Source: Rossellomorea sp. y25 (GTDB lineage: Bacteria; Bacillota; Bacilli; Bacillales; Bacillaceae_B). Taken from it: 64,000 nt of DNA. The position numbers were made by a program, and so were the translations under genes. The DNA lies in contig NZ_CP145886.1 in assembly GCF_038049935.1 (NCBI RefSeq), forward strand, positions 3,232,501-3,296,500. The letters are read 5' to 3'. Shown in pieces: positions 29,900 to 39,079 of this stretch. The first letter of the stretch is position 1; each line of letters begins with the position of its first letter. Under the pieces are notes generated by a model, which had not been told where the DNA came from, searched no databases, and saw only the letters and a list, made by a program, of their open reading frames with translations.

Positions 29900-30976
29900 T
29901 TAAAAACTAATTACATTCACATTTTCTGGTCTTGTCACTGGTTCTGTGATGGTTTCGCCGTCTTTAGACACTACCGTTGCTTCCCCATTCACTAGTACAG
30001 AGACTCCTTTAATTCCTTTTTGCTCTGTTAAAGAGAGAACCAGAGAATTCAGCATATGTTCAGAAACCATTTTTTCTTCAAGGCTTCCATAAACTGCTTC
30101 GTTAAAATTCAATGTAACGGTTCCATCTTCAAGTTTCGGATCATCTAATAGTTTTGCACCTGTAAAATCACTTGCAAGTGAAGATGAATATCCTGGTCCG
30201 TCTATTAATTCATTCACAACTGCCGTGACTTCATCCACTGAATTTGAGCTCACGCGCTTGGTAACAGGTACGTAATACGTTTTATCGTCACTTTGGGACA
30301 CATAATAAACCGTCAGTGGTTTTGTACTGGTAGGATCCACAACACCAGAAGTATCCACGTTGATTCCTACTTTTCTCGTTAATCCTTTTTCATCGATCGG
30401 TGTTCCGTTAACAGGCATTTCAGTCAGTGGATAACCGTTCACCCGAAGCTCTACTTTTTCAACAGAATCAAATTGAGTAAGCGTCCACGTGACCGACTGA
30501 AGAATTCTCTGCTCATCTTCAGGCTGGTAGTTATTGAACTCCGGAGAGAAATCGGCAATGGCCGTTCCGTCTTTAATATCGACCGTCACTTGCGTATCTG
30601 CCGGAAGTACGGCTCTAAACCCATTCGGCAGCACATTTTCAACCGGTCCATTTTTGACCAGATACTCAAGAGCTTGCTTAGCTACACTTTCTTCACCTGG
30701 AAGTGGGAGTGATTGTGATACAACATATCCATTTTTATCGATTAAATAAAGTTCTGTCATGACCGTTTCAGCCTTTGCTTCTTCCTTGCTCACTTCTTTC
30801 TCCCCGTCTTCTCCTTTAGCCGTATCCACTTTCTCCCCTTCTTTTAAGTAGGATAGATCTTGAGGAGGATCGATCTTTTCTTTATCATCACCGAAACTGA
30901 GTAATCCACAACCTGAAAGATATACAGAAGAAGCTAAAACCGTTACAGCAATTGACACCTTCGCTTTTTTCGCCAT
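29900..30976 (-). CDS. gerM: Spore germination lipoprotein GerM
   Basis: The 358-residue lipoprotein has signal and lipobox YLSGC in the first 25 residues, an acidic linker, and two GerM domains (about residues 70-185 and 215-335). These share the pattern LYLIDKNGYVV / VYYVSQSDDKTYYVP and end each in a VTLNF- or IADFSPEF-type strand. In B. subtilis GerM is needed for sporulation and germination and sits around the engulfing membranes. ATG 30976 is supported by AGGAGG seven bases upstream; an in-frame upstream extension is not credible because it precedes the signal peptide. Confidence 0.94.
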   Translation of the reverse strand: MAKKAKVSIAVTVLASSVYLSGCGLLSFGDDKEKIDPPQDLSYLKEGEKVDTAKGEDGEKEVSKEEAKAETVMTELYLIDKNGYVVSQSLPLPGEESVAKQALEYLVKNGPVENVLPNGFRAVLPADTQVTVDIKDGTAIADFSPEFNNYQPEDEQRILQSVTWTLTQFDSVEKVELRVNGYPLTEMPVNGTPIDEKGLTRKVGINVDTSGVVDPTSTKPLTVYYVSQSDDKTYYVPVTKRVSSNSVDEVTAVVNELIDGPGYSSSLASDFTGAKLLDDPKLEDGTVTLNFNEAVYGSLEEKMVSEHMLNSLVLSLTEQKGIKGVSVLVNGEATVVSKDGETITEPVTRPENVNVISF

Positions 30977-31059
30977 TGGGAAACCTCCTAAAAGACAGTT
31001 TGTACTAACATATATACGAGCCTGTTCTATAAAATAGACCGAAACTTTTTGAAAATAAA

Positions 31060-31105
31060 AAAACCATCCGATCACAAGATCCTACTCTTGTAATCGAATG
31101 GTTTC
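31060..31105 (-). terminator. Terminator overlapping the end of racE
   Basis: AAACCATtCGATTACAAGA paired with TCTTGTgATCGgATGGTTT, then seven T on the minus strand. The racE stop codon lies in the loop. Confidence 0.8.
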
Positions 31106-31882
31106 TGCTTTCACTTCCCCGACTGACAGCCAATCGGAGGCAATGCTTGAAAAGATGGCCGATGACCCTGTAGTGAAAAAGCGATGCTGTGGGTGCTGGA
31201 CTCCTTTGTATAGGAGATTGTAATAATCAAGAATCGTACTCACTTCCCGTGCCGTTTCATCCCCGGAGCTTATCACACTGATCTCCGGACCCATATAGGC
31301 TTTAATCTTAGGCTGTAAGAGCGGATAGTGGGTGCACCCTAATATCAACGTATCAATATTCGAATCTTTGATAGGGTGAAGAGTCTCTTCTACTATGTCT
31401 GCCGCCATGGAGCTATTGTATTCCCCACTTTCTACTAAGGGGACAAATTTCGGACAGGCGAGTGACGTGACATCCAAGCTGCCGTGCAGGGAGTGAAGAG
31501 CTTCTACATAAGCGCCGCTATTAATTGTCCCCACTGTTCCTAATACTCCGATTCTCTTATTATGAGTGTGCTTGATAGCCGCTCTCGCTCCAGGATGGAT
31601 GACGCCTATTACCGGGATGTCCAAATGGGTTTGAATTTCATCCAACACAACCGCAGTGGCCGTATTGCATGCAATAATCAACATTTTCATATCAAATTGC
31701 ATGAGATATTGGGTCATTTCCCATGTGAATATTTTCACTTCTTGAGCTGTTCTGGGTCCGTAGGGACAACGGGCTGTGTCACCGAGATAATAGATGGTTT
31801 CTTTAGGTAACTGCCGCATCACTTCTTTAGCGACGGTTAGCCCCCCTACCCCTGAATCAATGATGCCAATTGGTTGAATCAC
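31082..31882 (-). CDS. racE: Glutamate racemase
   Basis: Supplies D-glutamate for peptidoglycan. The 266-residue protein has [17 protein letters not shown], the first catalytic cysteine in [10 protein letters not shown] (near residue 73), and the second in [11 protein letters not shown] (near residue 184). GTG start with GAGGGAATAAT upstream. RacE is the essential racemase type in B. subtilis, and synteny (ysmB-racE-gerM) favours that name over yrpC. Lies 10 bp after ysmB. Confidence 0.96.
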   Translation of the reverse strand: MIQPIGIIDSGVGGLTVAKEVMRQLPKETIYYLGDTARCPYGPRTAQEVKIFTWEMTQYLMQFDMKMLIIACNTATAVVLDEIQTHLDIPVIGVIHPGARAAIKHTHNKRIGVLGTVGTINSGAYVEALHSLHGSLDVTSLACPKFVPLVESGEYNSSMAADIVEETLHPIKDSNIDTLILGCTHYPLLQPKIKAYMGPEISVISSGDETAREVSTILDYYNLLYKGVQHPQHRFFTTGSSAIFSSIASDWLSVGEVKAETIRLQE

Positions 31883-31891
31883 ATTATTCCC

Positions 31892-32347
31892 TCATTCTTG
31901 TTTCATTTCTTGATGAAGTTTCGCTAAATTATCTTTTAATAATAGCACTTCTTGTTCAGAGAAATCCGTTAAGACACTCTGTAAATAATTTTGCCTTTTA
32001 TTGATAACCTCTTCAATAATTCTTTCGCCCTCTTTTAACATATGAATCCGAACGACTCGACGATCATTTTCATCCTTCACGCGTTCCACTAACTGATTCT
32101 TCTCCATTCTATCAACTAGATCCGTCGTGGTACTGCATGCAAGATACATTTTATTCGAAAGATCACCAATGGTCATATCTCCATATTCAAATAACCACTG
32201 CAGCGCTATGAACTGCGGCGGGGTGATGGTGTACTGACTTAAGATTTCTCTTCCCTTTTGCTTGATGATGGAGGATATGTATCGCAGGTCTTTCTCAATA
32301 TCTGCAACAACTTGTAAATCTCCAATGATTTCTTTAGAATTCGTCAT
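31892..32347 (-). CDS. ysmB: MarR-family transcriptional regulator YsmB
   Basis: A 151-residue winged-helix regulator. TPPQFIALQWLFEYGDMTIGDLSNKMYLACSTTTDLVDRMEKNQLVERVKDENDRRVVRIHML covers the recognition helix and wing, and dimer helices lie at both ends. The target genes and ligand are unknown. ATG with AAAAGGAGAGTAATC upstream. It directly precedes racE, so it may co-regulate or simply be co-transcribed with racE. Confidence 0.93.
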   Translation of the reverse strand: MTNSKEIIGDLQVVADIEKDLRYISSIIKQKGREILSQYTITPPQFIALQWLFEYGDMTIGDLSNKMYLACSTTTDLVDRMEKNQLVERVKDENDRRVVRIHMLKEGERIIEEVINKRQNYLQSVLTDFSEQEVLLLKDNLAKLHQEMKQE

Positions 32348-32544
32348 GATTACTCTCCTTTTAAATCAGAAACTGGACATAATTCCTTATTGAAAACGGG
32401 AATCGGTCATGTAGACCTTCCTGTTTTAGCTTCTATTATATTATGGGACCTAAGTGACCTTTCATTCAGCCTAGACTCCCCTTATTAGCATTTTCGCCTT
32501 TTTCGGCTGAAAATTCAAGACAAGTTCACGAATGGACCTGAACT

Positions 32545-32623
32545 AAAAGAGACTGACTCTCATTCAAACATTAAAAGGTATCCGCGGAAGACCCGTTAAT
32601 TGTTTGCCATTAGAATCAGTCCC
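32545..32623 (-). terminator. Terminator of gerE
   Basis: A GACTGA...TCAGTC stem extended by AATGG/ATGAG pairs around a long loop, ending in TCTCTTTT on the minus strand. Confidence 0.55.
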
Positions 32624-32629
32624 TTACAT

Positions 32630-32854
32630 TTAAAGCTTGAGTTCCCCCATGCGAAGAAGCTCTACAACAGCTTGAGATCGCCCCTTCACTCCAAGCTTTT
32701 GCATGGCGTTGGAAATATGATTTCGAACTGTTTTCTCGCTAATAAATAGATCACTAGCAATTTCTTTAGTTGTTTTGTCTTGAACCAACAGTTCGAATAC
32801 TTCTTTTTCTCTTTTGGTGAGCAACGGTTTGTGTGTAAAATCATTGTCCTTCAA
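32630..32854 (-). CDS. gerE: Late mother-cell transcription regulator GerE
   Basis: A 74-residue LuxR-type helix-turn-helix protein without a receiver domain, the exact length of B. subtilis GerE. LTKREKEVFELLVQDKTTKEIASDLFISEKTVRNHISNAMQKLGVKGRSQAV spans the whole DNA-binding fold. It controls late coat genes with SigK. TTG start with AAGGAGGG upstream. A SigK-like promoter lies about 70 bp upstream. Confidence 0.97.
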   Translation of the reverse strand: MKDNDFTHKPLLTKREKEVFELLVQDKTTKEIASDLFISEKTVRNHISNAMQKLGVKGRSQAVVELLRMGELKL

Positions 32855-32920
32855 TTATGGTAACCCTCCTTGCCTTCGCCAGCTTTAAACCGCGGGGATG
32901 GGTATTGTCGGTCGTCAGAA

Positions 32921-32948
32921 TATCATATGTGAAGGGAGGGTTTAGAGT
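32921..32948 (-). promoter_or_regulatory. Putative SigK promoter of gerE
   Basis: AC, 17 bp, then CATATGATA on the minus strand fits the SigK pattern AC-N16/17-CATAnnnTA. SigK control of gerE is established in B. subtilis. Confidence 0.5.
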
Positions 32949-32987
32949 GACATAGAGGAGGAAGTTAAATGAAAAATAGGCAACGGA

Positions 32988-33470
32988 TTATTTCACACAC
33001 TCCGAAGGGCTAAGAAACCGCCTTTTGCAGTCAAGCTTTGCCTTCATTTCTTCCGTCCAGGGGACACCTTTTCCAGTCTGTTTCGATATTTGGACCATGG
33101 TTCCTCTACCTGTAAAGCAAACCTCTTCTTTTTCATTCAGACCCATATAGTGTAAATCTACAGAGGAATTACCCACACTATTTGCCTTCACACATACCTT
33201 CAGCTGTTCGTCGAAGAATACTTGTTTAACAAAATCACATTGTAAATCTGCGACGACAGGAATCGTCTCATGATCAGGTTTTACCCAATTTTGCATAAAC
33301 CCTTTGTGTTTAAAAAACTCGATTCTAGCTTCTTCGAAATAAGTGAATGGAATCGTATTGTTCATATGTCCAAACATATCAGTTTCGGAAAACCGAACCT
33401 TTATATGGATTGAAAATGAAAACTCTTTTTGCCATGTTTCTATATCTTCAATGTATGTAAAATGGTTCAA
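32988..33470 (-). CDS. ysmA: Hot-dog fold thioesterase YsmA
   Basis: A 160-residue protein of the 4-hydroxybenzoyl-CoA thioesterase type. RFSETDMFGHMNNTIPFTYFEEARIEFFK carries the Asp and the usual GHxNN signature near residues 30-55, and the rest is a single hot-dog domain. The natural acyl-CoA substrate is unknown. TTG 33470 is chosen because AAAGGAGG lies seven bases upstream; a reading-frame extension upstream of it would run through that site. Located between sdhB and gerE as in B. subtilis. Confidence 0.9.
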   Translation of the reverse strand: MNHFTYIEDIETWQKEFSFSIHIKVRFSETDMFGHMNNTIPFTYFEEARIEFFKHKGFMQNWVKPDHETIPVVADLQCDFVKQVFFDEQLKVCVKANSVGNSSVDLHYMGLNEKEEVCFTGRGTMVQISKQTGKGVPWTEEMKAKLDCKRRFLSPSECVK

Positions 33471-33572
33471 ATTGGCTCCTCCTTTTGGGAAATGAATATA
33501 GAACAAGAAAATGAATCACCATTCATTATTTATTATAAGCTTTTTCTGAAAAATAAGAAACCTATAAAGGAC

Positions 33573-33605
33573 AAAAAAAACACTCTCCCGAAGGAAAGTG
33601 CTTTT
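33573..33605 (-). terminator. Terminator of the sdhCAB operon
   Basis: GCACTTTC paired with GAGAGTG around CTTCG, followed by eight T on the minus strand. Confidence 0.8.
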
Positions 33606-33617
33606 AGATGTTTAAGA

Positions 33618-34388
33618 TTAGTCAACCATATGGTCGCTTCCGAAGAAGTTTTTAAACATTTGGAACGTCGTCTCTCTGTTCAGTGCAGCGATCGAAGTTG
33701 TTAAAGGAATACCCTTCGGACAAGATTGAACACAGTTTTGAGAGTTCCCACAGTTTGCAAGGCCACCATCGCCCATGATCGATTCAAGACGCTCATCCTG
33801 GTTCATAGCCCCTGTTGGATGGGCATTGAACAAGCGAACCTGTGATAATGGAGCAGGACCGATGAAGTCCGATTTACTGTTTACGTTTGGACATGCTTCC
33901 AAGCATACACCACATGTCATACATTTCGATAATTCATACGCCCATTGACGTTTCTTCTCAGGCATACGCGGTCCGGGACCAAGATCGTATGTTCCATCAA
34001 TCGGGATCCATGCTTTTACTTTCTTCAAGCTGTCAAACATGCGGCTGCGGTCAACCTGCAGGTCACGAACGACAGGGAAAGTGCGCATAGGCTCAAGACG
34101 GATCGGTTGTTCCAATTGATCAACTAAAGCTGTACAAGACTGTCTCGGTTTCCCGTTGATCACCATTGAACAAGCTCCACATACTTCTTCCAGACAGTTC
34201 ATATCCCAGTTAATCGGAGTAGTTTGTTCCCCTTTTGCATTGACCGGATTACGACGAATTTCCATCAATGCAGAAATGACGTTCATATTCGGACGATAAT
34301 CAAGCTCGAACTCTTCTTGGAAAGGGGCTGTTTCCGGGCTTTCTTGACGAGTAATAATAAAACGGACTCTTTTGTTTTCACTCATCAT
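33618..34388 (-). CDS. sdhB: Succinate dehydrogenase iron-sulfur subunit
   Basis: Passes electrons from FAD in SdhA to the membrane quinone site. The 256-residue protein has the 2Fe-2S loop CLEEVCGACSMVINGKPRQSC, and two clusters in the C-terminal ferredoxin domain: CMTCGVCLEACP for the 4Fe-4S and CGNSQNCVQSCPKG for the other cluster. Its first ATG overlaps the sdhA stop (ATGA), with GGGGGAAATAA upstream; a second ATG follows immediately. Last gene of sdhCAB. Confidence 0.98.
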   Translation of the reverse strand: MMSENKRVRFIITRQESPETAPFQEEFELDYRPNMNVISALMEIRRNPVNAKGEQTTPINWDMNCLEEVCGACSMVINGKPRQSCTALVDQLEQPIRLEPMRTFPVVRDLQVDRSRMFDSLKKVKAWIPIDGTYDLGPGPRMPEKKRQWAYELSKCMTCGVCLEACPNVNSKSDFIGPAPLSQVRLFNAHPTGAMNQDERLESIMGDGGLANCGNSQNCVQSCPKGIPLTTSIAALNRETTFQMFKNFFGSDHMVD

Positions 34389-36148
34389 TTATTTCCCCCT
34401 TTTTTCTTAGAATAGTCACGCTTACGTGGTGCAATCAGTGAAGTATCTACTTCTTCGTAATGGAATTCCGGAGAATTCGTCGCAGCATTGTATTTTGCCA
34501 TCGTCGTTTTCAGGAATTCTTCATCATTACGTTCAGGGAAGTCAGGTTTGTAGTGAGCCCCACGGCTCTCGTTACGATTCAATGCACCGATTGTAATAAC
34601 ACGGGCAAGCTGAAGCATGTTCCACAATTGACGGGTGAATATTGCCCCTTGGTTACTCCATTTAGCCGTATCATTGATATTGATATTTTGGTAACGTTCC
34701 ATCAATTCCTGGATCTTTTCATCGGTTTGTTTAAGTTTATCGTTATGACGTACAACGGTTACGTTATCCGTCATCCACTCACCAAGCTCTTTATGAATGA
34801 CGTAAGCATTCTCAGTACCATTCATGGACATGATGTTGTTCCATTTTTCTTCTTCCTGTTTCACATAACGATCGAATAAAGAAGAAGGTACCGACTCAGC
34901 CGTTTTTTCTAAACCTTCGATATATTTAATGGCATTAGGTCCTGCAACCATACCACCATAAATAGCGGATAGTAATGAGTTTGCTCCTAAGCGGTTACCC
35001 CCGTGCTGAGAATAATCACACTCACCAGCAGCGAATAATCCAGGGATATTTGTCATTTGATCATAGTCCACCCAAAGTCCACCCATAGAATAGTGTACCG
35101 CAGGGAAGATTTTCATTGGCACTTTACGCGGATCATCACCCATGAACTTCTCATAAATTTCGATGATTCCACCAAGCTTAATATCAAGCTCTTTTGAATC
35201 TTTGTGGGATAGATCAAGGTAAACCATGTTTTCACCGTTGATACCGAGCTTTTGATTTACGCACACATCGAAGATTTCACGTGTTGCGATATCACGTGGA
35301 ACAAGGTTTCCATATGCAGGATACTTCTCTTCGAGGAAGTACCATGGCTTACCATCTTTATATGTCCAAACCCGTCCACCTTCACCACGGGCAGATTCAC
35401 TCATCAGGCGAAGCTTATCATCCCCAGGGATGGCCGTCGGGTGGATTTGAATGAACTCACCGTTTGCATAGTAAACACCTTGTTGATACACGATTGATGC
35501 TGCCGAACCGGTGTTGATGACAGAGTTTGTAGATTTACCGAAGATAATTCCAGGTCCCCCTGTTGCCATAATCACGGCGTCCGCTGCGAACGATTTAATT
35601 TCCATTGTCTGAAGGTTTTGGGCAACGATTCCCCTTGCCACTCCTTCGTCATCTACCACGACGCCAAGGAATTCCCAGCCTTCGAATTTATCCACTAGTC
35701 CTGCTACTTCATGACGACGAACCTGCTCGTCCAGAGCATATAATAATTGCTGACCAGTCGTTGCACCGGCGAAAGCGGTTCTATGGTGCTGTGTTCCACC
35801 GAAACGACGGAAATCCAGTAACCCTTCCGGTGTACGATTAAACATTACTCCCATACGATCGAGTAAATGAATAATTCCTGGTGCCGCTTCAGTCATTGCT
35901 TTAACCGGCGGTTGATTCGCTAAGAAATCCCCACCATACACTGTATCATCAAAATGTTCCCAAGGAGAGTCTCCTTCTCCCTTAGTATTAACGGCTCCGT
36001 TAATACCACCTTGTGCACATACAGAGTGAGAACGCTTAACGGGTACCAGTGAGAATAAATCTACTTGCGTTCCTTTTTCTGCTGCTTTAATTGTGGCCAT
36101 CAGGCCGGCTAAACCACCACCGACAACGATGATTTTCCCTTTACTCAT
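34385..36148 (-). CDS. sdhA: Succinate dehydrogenase flavoprotein subunit
   Basis: Oxidises succinate to fumarate in the TCA cycle. The 587-residue protein has the dinucleotide-binding GGGLAG (residues 10-15), and the histidine that carries covalent FAD is H41 in KRSHSVCAQGGINGA. The substrate region is GGDFLANQPPV, and the active-site arginine lies in SESARGEGGRVW. The C-terminus contains NRNESRGAHYKPDFPERNDEEF. ATG start with AAAGGAGTGAG upstream. Middle gene of the operon. Confidence 0.98.
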   Translation of the reverse strand: MSKGKIIVVGGGLAGLMATIKAAEKGTQVDLFSLVPVKRSHSVCAQGGINGAVNTKGEGDSPWEHFDDTVYGGDFLANQPPVKAMTEAAPGIIHLLDRMGVMFNRTPEGLLDFRRFGGTQHHRTAFAGATTGQQLLYALDEQVRRHEVAGLVDKFEGWEFLGVVVDDEGVARGIVAQNLQTMEIKSFAADAVIMATGGPGIIFGKSTNSVINTGSAASIVYQQGVYYANGEFIQIHPTAIPGDDKLRLMSESARGEGGRVWTYKDGKPWYFLEEKYPAYGNLVPRDIATREIFDVCVNQKLGINGENMVYLDLSHKDSKELDIKLGGIIEIYEKFMGDDPRKVPMKIFPAVHYSMGGLWVDYDQMTNIPGLFAAGECDYSQHGGNRLGANSLLSAIYGGMVAGPNAIKYIEGLEKTAESVPSSLFDRYVKQEEEKWNNIMSMNGTENAYVIHKELGEWMTDNVTVVRHNDKLKQTDEKIQELMERYQNININDTAKWSNQGAIFTRQLWNMLQLARVITIGALNRNESRGAHYKPDFPERNDEEFLKTTMAKYNAATNSPEFHYEEVDTSLIAPRKRDYSKKKGGNK

Positions 36149-36219
36149 CGTGACTCACTCCTTTTCCTACCATACTTCAGAGCATTTACTGAATCTATTA
36201 GACTTGTATCTATTTCTTC

Positions 36220-36828
36220 TTATACGAAGGCGAAAATTGCGCGCATACCGACCACCGATAACGCTACAAAAATTCCGATCGTAACATATGTAGCAATTAA
36301 TTGAGAACGAGGTGAAACGGTAATTCCCCAGCTTACGCAGAATGACCAAAGACCATTCGCAAAGTGGAAAATCGTTGAAAGAACACCCAGTACATAAAAC
36401 CCTAGCATGAATGGATTTGATAAGATGTTTTCCATCATTTGAAAGTTCACTTCAGCTCCGAATGCTGCCGCAACTCTCGTTTCCCACACATGCCATGTAA
36501 CGAAAATAAATGTGATTACTCCGGAAACACGTTGAAGTAAAAACATCCAGTTACGGAAATAGCCAAACTTACTTGCATTGTTCTTAGAAGTGAATGCAAT
36601 GTAAATTCCGTAGATTGCATGGAAATACAATGGAAGGAAGATGATAAAAATTTCAAGGAAATAACGGAAAGGAAGACTTTCCATAAAGTGTGCCGCTTGG
36701 TTAAATGATTCTTCCCCACCAGTGGCAAAATGGTTCACGACTAAATGTTGTGTTAAAAATAATCCAACTGGAATAACACCTAGCAATGAATGAAGCCTGC
36801 GATAATTAAATTCTCGATTTCCAGCCAT
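36220..36828 (-). CDS. sdhC: Succinate dehydrogenase cytochrome b558 subunit
   Basis: The 202-residue membrane anchor binds two haem b and reduces menaquinone. Five membrane helices are visible. The haem-ligand histidines sit in LFLTQHLVVNHF, LYFHAIYGIYIAF, FVTWHVWETRV and IFHFANGLWSF, the four-histidine pattern of B. subtilis SdhC. ATG start with AAGGGGGG upstream. First gene of sdhCAB. The 350 bp upstream hold the divergent yslB control region; I see no further gene there. Confidence 0.97.
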   Translation of the reverse strand: MAGNREFNYRRLHSLLGVIPVGLFLTQHLVVNHFATGGEESFNQAAHFMESLPFRYFLEIFIIFLPLYFHAIYGIYIAFTSKNNASKFGYFRNWMFLLQRVSGVITFIFVTWHVWETRVAAAFGAEVNFQMMENILSNPFMLGFYVLGVLSTIFHFANGLWSFCVSWGITVSPRSQLIATYVTIGIFVALSVVGMRAIFAFV

Positions 36829-37181
36829 GATTTACCCCCCTTAATGATAAAATATGAATTCGTTTTCTAATGCATTTTCTAAGAATGACTAGACGACGAT
36901 ACATATTTTATATTGTAACAATTATGTGACATGTTCATTTTACTCCCAAGGAGTGGAAGCGTCAAGAAAACGTATACATAAATTCGACAATATCGCAAAA
37001 ATATTTTTAATATATTGATAACAAAAAAGATGAGGTATTGCCTTGTTAAATGTTCGAAAATTCAAATAAATATCAAATAAAAGTTATACCACCAAAATAT
37101 CCCATGGTTATTTTTTCGAAGTATGGGATGATAATTCCCCTTTTCATGTATATAATAGTTTTATAGAAAGAGGGGATTTAC

Positions 37182-37619
37182 TTGGAACAGAAAAAAGAAG
37201 AAGTACATCAACCGTCCGTTCCAATCTTCGGATATGAAATTTTACGTGACATGTTGATTCCAGAAATTTTAGGAAAGCATACACCCGATATTTTATACTG
37301 GGGTGGAAAACAGCTCTCTCGGAAATTCCCCCTTCAGTCATCAGAAGAACTGGTATCGTTTTTCGATGAAGCCGGCTGGGGAACTCTTGCACTGCTGGAA
37401 CAAAAAAAGAATGAGATGACCTTTGAAATAAGCGGACCGGTGATAGAACGACGCCTTTCCTTAAAGTCGGATGTCACATTTAAACTGGAAACGGGCTTTC
37501 TTGCCGAACAAATACAGTTACAAAAAAAATGTGTGGCAGAAGCTGCTGACGAACTACATAAACGGAGTCATTCAGTTAAAGTGATTGTAAGATGGGACGA
37601 AAAAGATAAAGTAGAATAG
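37182..37619 (+). CDS. yslB: YslB, DUF2507 family protein
   Basis: A 145-residue soluble protein of the Firmicute YslB/DUF2507 family, with a fold related to V4R and heme-NO-binding (HNOB-like) domains. Conserved stretches are FGYEILRDMLIPEILGKHTPDILYWGGKQLSRKFPL and the C-terminal FLAEQIQLQKKCVAEA. The ligand and role are not known. Start TTG with AGAGGGGATTTAC upstream, and a TATAAT at 37150-37155. It lies divergent from sdhC and convergent with lysC. Confidence 0.92.
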   Translation: MEQKKEEVHQPSVPIFGYEILRDMLIPEILGKHTPDILYWGGKQLSRKFPLQSSEELVSFFDEAGWGTLALLEQKKNEMTFEISGPVIERRLSLKSDVTFKLETGFLAEQIQLQKKCVAEAADELHKRSHSVKVIVRWDEKDKVE

Positions 37620-37648
37620 TCCTGAACAACATACTTTTAATTCTTTAA

Positions 37649-37685
37649 TAAAGGGTTGCCCCACTTGATGGGGCAACCCTTTTTC
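37649..37685. terminator. Bidirectional terminator between yslB and lysC
   Basis: A perfect AAGGGTTGCCCC/GGGGCAACCCTT stem with T-rich sequence on both sides. Confidence 0.9.
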
Positions 37686-37713
37686 ACTTGTCCCGTTCTA
37701 TGCTGCTTTAGTA

Positions 37714-38217
37714 TTATAGCGTGATTTCTTCCATCTTCACCGCGTCCAGGTTAAATGCAGTATGTAGGACGCCTGCCGCTTTTTGCATATTTTTCTCGTC
37801 TACCACTGCAGATACTTTGATTTCAGAGGTGCTGACCATTTTCACCACGATGTCATTTTGAGCTAATACTTCGAACATTTCCGCTGCAACACCTGGATTT
37901 GAGATCATACCGGAGCCCACGATGGATACTTTGGAAAGCTCACTTTCATGTTCAACATGGGTGAAGCCTAATTGCTCTTTGTTTCGTTCCAGAACAGCGA
38001 GGGTCTCCTCCAAATCCTGTTCTTTAATCGAAAATGATAAATTGGTCGTATTCTGATCGGTCTGGCTTTGAATGATAATGTCTACATTCAGATGATTTTT
38101 GGCTAAAGTGGTAAACACTGAAGATAGTCCAGTTAATGCGTTACCCAGTCCAAATACAGTGACACGTGTAATTTCAGCTTCAAAGGCTACGCCTCTCACA
38201 ATTAAGTTTTGTTCCAT
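37714..38217 (-). CDS. lysC: Internal in-frame start for the aspartokinase beta subunit
   Basis: An ATG at 38217, inside lysC, has GAGGAGGAAGCAAGC directly upstream, a better ribosome binding site than that of the full-length product. It would yield a 167-residue peptide, starting MEQNLIVRG, that consists of the ACT regulatory domains. In B. subtilis aspartokinase II the same arrangement produces alpha and beta subunits from overlapping in-frame genes. Confidence 0.75.
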   Translation of the reverse strand: MEQNLIVRGVAFEAEITRVTVFGLGNALTGLSSVFTTLAKNHLNVDIIIQSQTDQNTTNLSFSIKEQDLEETLAVLERNKEQLGFTHVEHESELSKVSIVGSGMISNPGVAAEMFEVLAQNDIVVKMVSTSEIKVSAVVDEKNMQKAAGVLHTAFNLDAVKMEEITL

Positions 38218-38952
38218 GCTTGCTTCCTCCTCAATATACGTTCCTTCAACTTTTTCGATACTTGACCTGACCTCTAACGGAATTTGATAATTCTTGGCAA
38301 ATTCCACTGCCCGTGGATGCAGGACTCCAGCCCCTAAATTAGCCAGTTCCAGCATTTCATCATAGGAAATGGACGGTAACTTTCTTGCCCCTTTAATATA
38401 ACGCGGGTCTGTCGTATATACCCCGTCTACGTCTGTATAAATGTCACAACGCTCTGCTTTCAGGGCAGCTGCAATTGCTACAGCAGTTGTATCCGATCCA
38501 CCGCGGCCGAGTGTTGTGATTTCACCCGTTTCTGTCATGCCCTGGAATCCGGCTACAATCACAACTCTCCCGGATTGGAGGTGGTCCATCATCTTTTCAG
38601 TATGAATATTGGTAATCCTCGCATTGCTATGAACGGATTCCGTTTCAATCCCGGCCTGCCAGCCTGTAAAGGAGATGGCATCATGTCCTGCTTGGATCAG
38701 AGCCATCGTAAGGAGTGAAATGGTCACCTGTTCCCCGGTTGAGAGCAGCATATCCATCTCTCTTTTACTCGGTTGTGATGTAATTTCCCTTGCCAATCCA
38801 ACGAGGGTATCCGTCGTTTTCCCCATGGCAGATACCACCACCACTACATCATTACCTCTTTCTTTTTCTTCCGCAATTCTTGACGCAACATTTTGAATTC
38901 TTTCTACAGAACCTACTGAAGTCCCACCGAATTTTTGAACAATAATACTCAC
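37714..38952 (-). CDS. lysC: Aspartokinase, lysine-pathway type (LysC), alpha subunit
   Basis: Phosphorylates aspartate, the first step to lysine, threonine, methionine and diaminopimelate. The 412-residue product has VQKFGGTSVGS at the N-terminus, LGRGGSDTTAVAIAAAL and DIYTDVDGVYTTDPR in the kinase domain, and two ACT domains in the C-terminal 170 residues. GTG 38952 is chosen: GAGGGAG lies five bases upstream, the length is near B. subtilis LysC (408), and SIIVQKFGGTSVG is the normal start. An upstream in-frame ATG would add 14 non-conserved residues. It is governed by the lysine riboswitch. Confidence 0.96.
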   Translation of the reverse strand: MSIIVQKFGGTSVGSVERIQNVASRIAEEKERGNDVVVVVSAMGKTTDTLVGLAREITSQPSKREMDMLLSTGEQVTISLLTMALIQAGHDAISFTGWQAGIETESVHSNARITNIHTEKMMDHLQSGRVVIVAGFQGMTETGEITTLGRGGSDTTAVAIAAALKAERCDIYTDVDGVYTTDPRYIKGARKLPSISYDEMLELANLGAGVLHPRAVEFAKNYQIPLEVRSSIEKVEGTYIEEEASMEQNLIVRGVAFEAEITRVTVFGLGNALTGLSSVFTTLAKNHLNVDIIIQSQTDQNTTNLSFSIKEQDLEETLAVLERNKEQLGFTHVEHESELSKVSIVGSGMISNPGVAAEMFEVLAQNDIVVKMVSTSEIKVSAVVDEKNMQKAAGVLHTAFNLDAVKMEEITL

Positions 38953-39079
38953 AGCTTCTCCCTCTTTCTCATTGAGTGAAAATTCACGACTCATTTTTTG
39001 ATGGTGAAGAGTACAATCACAATCATCCTACACGTTCATAGAACAGGTTCTTTTCCAAGAAAAGTTCCTGTGCTGGATA

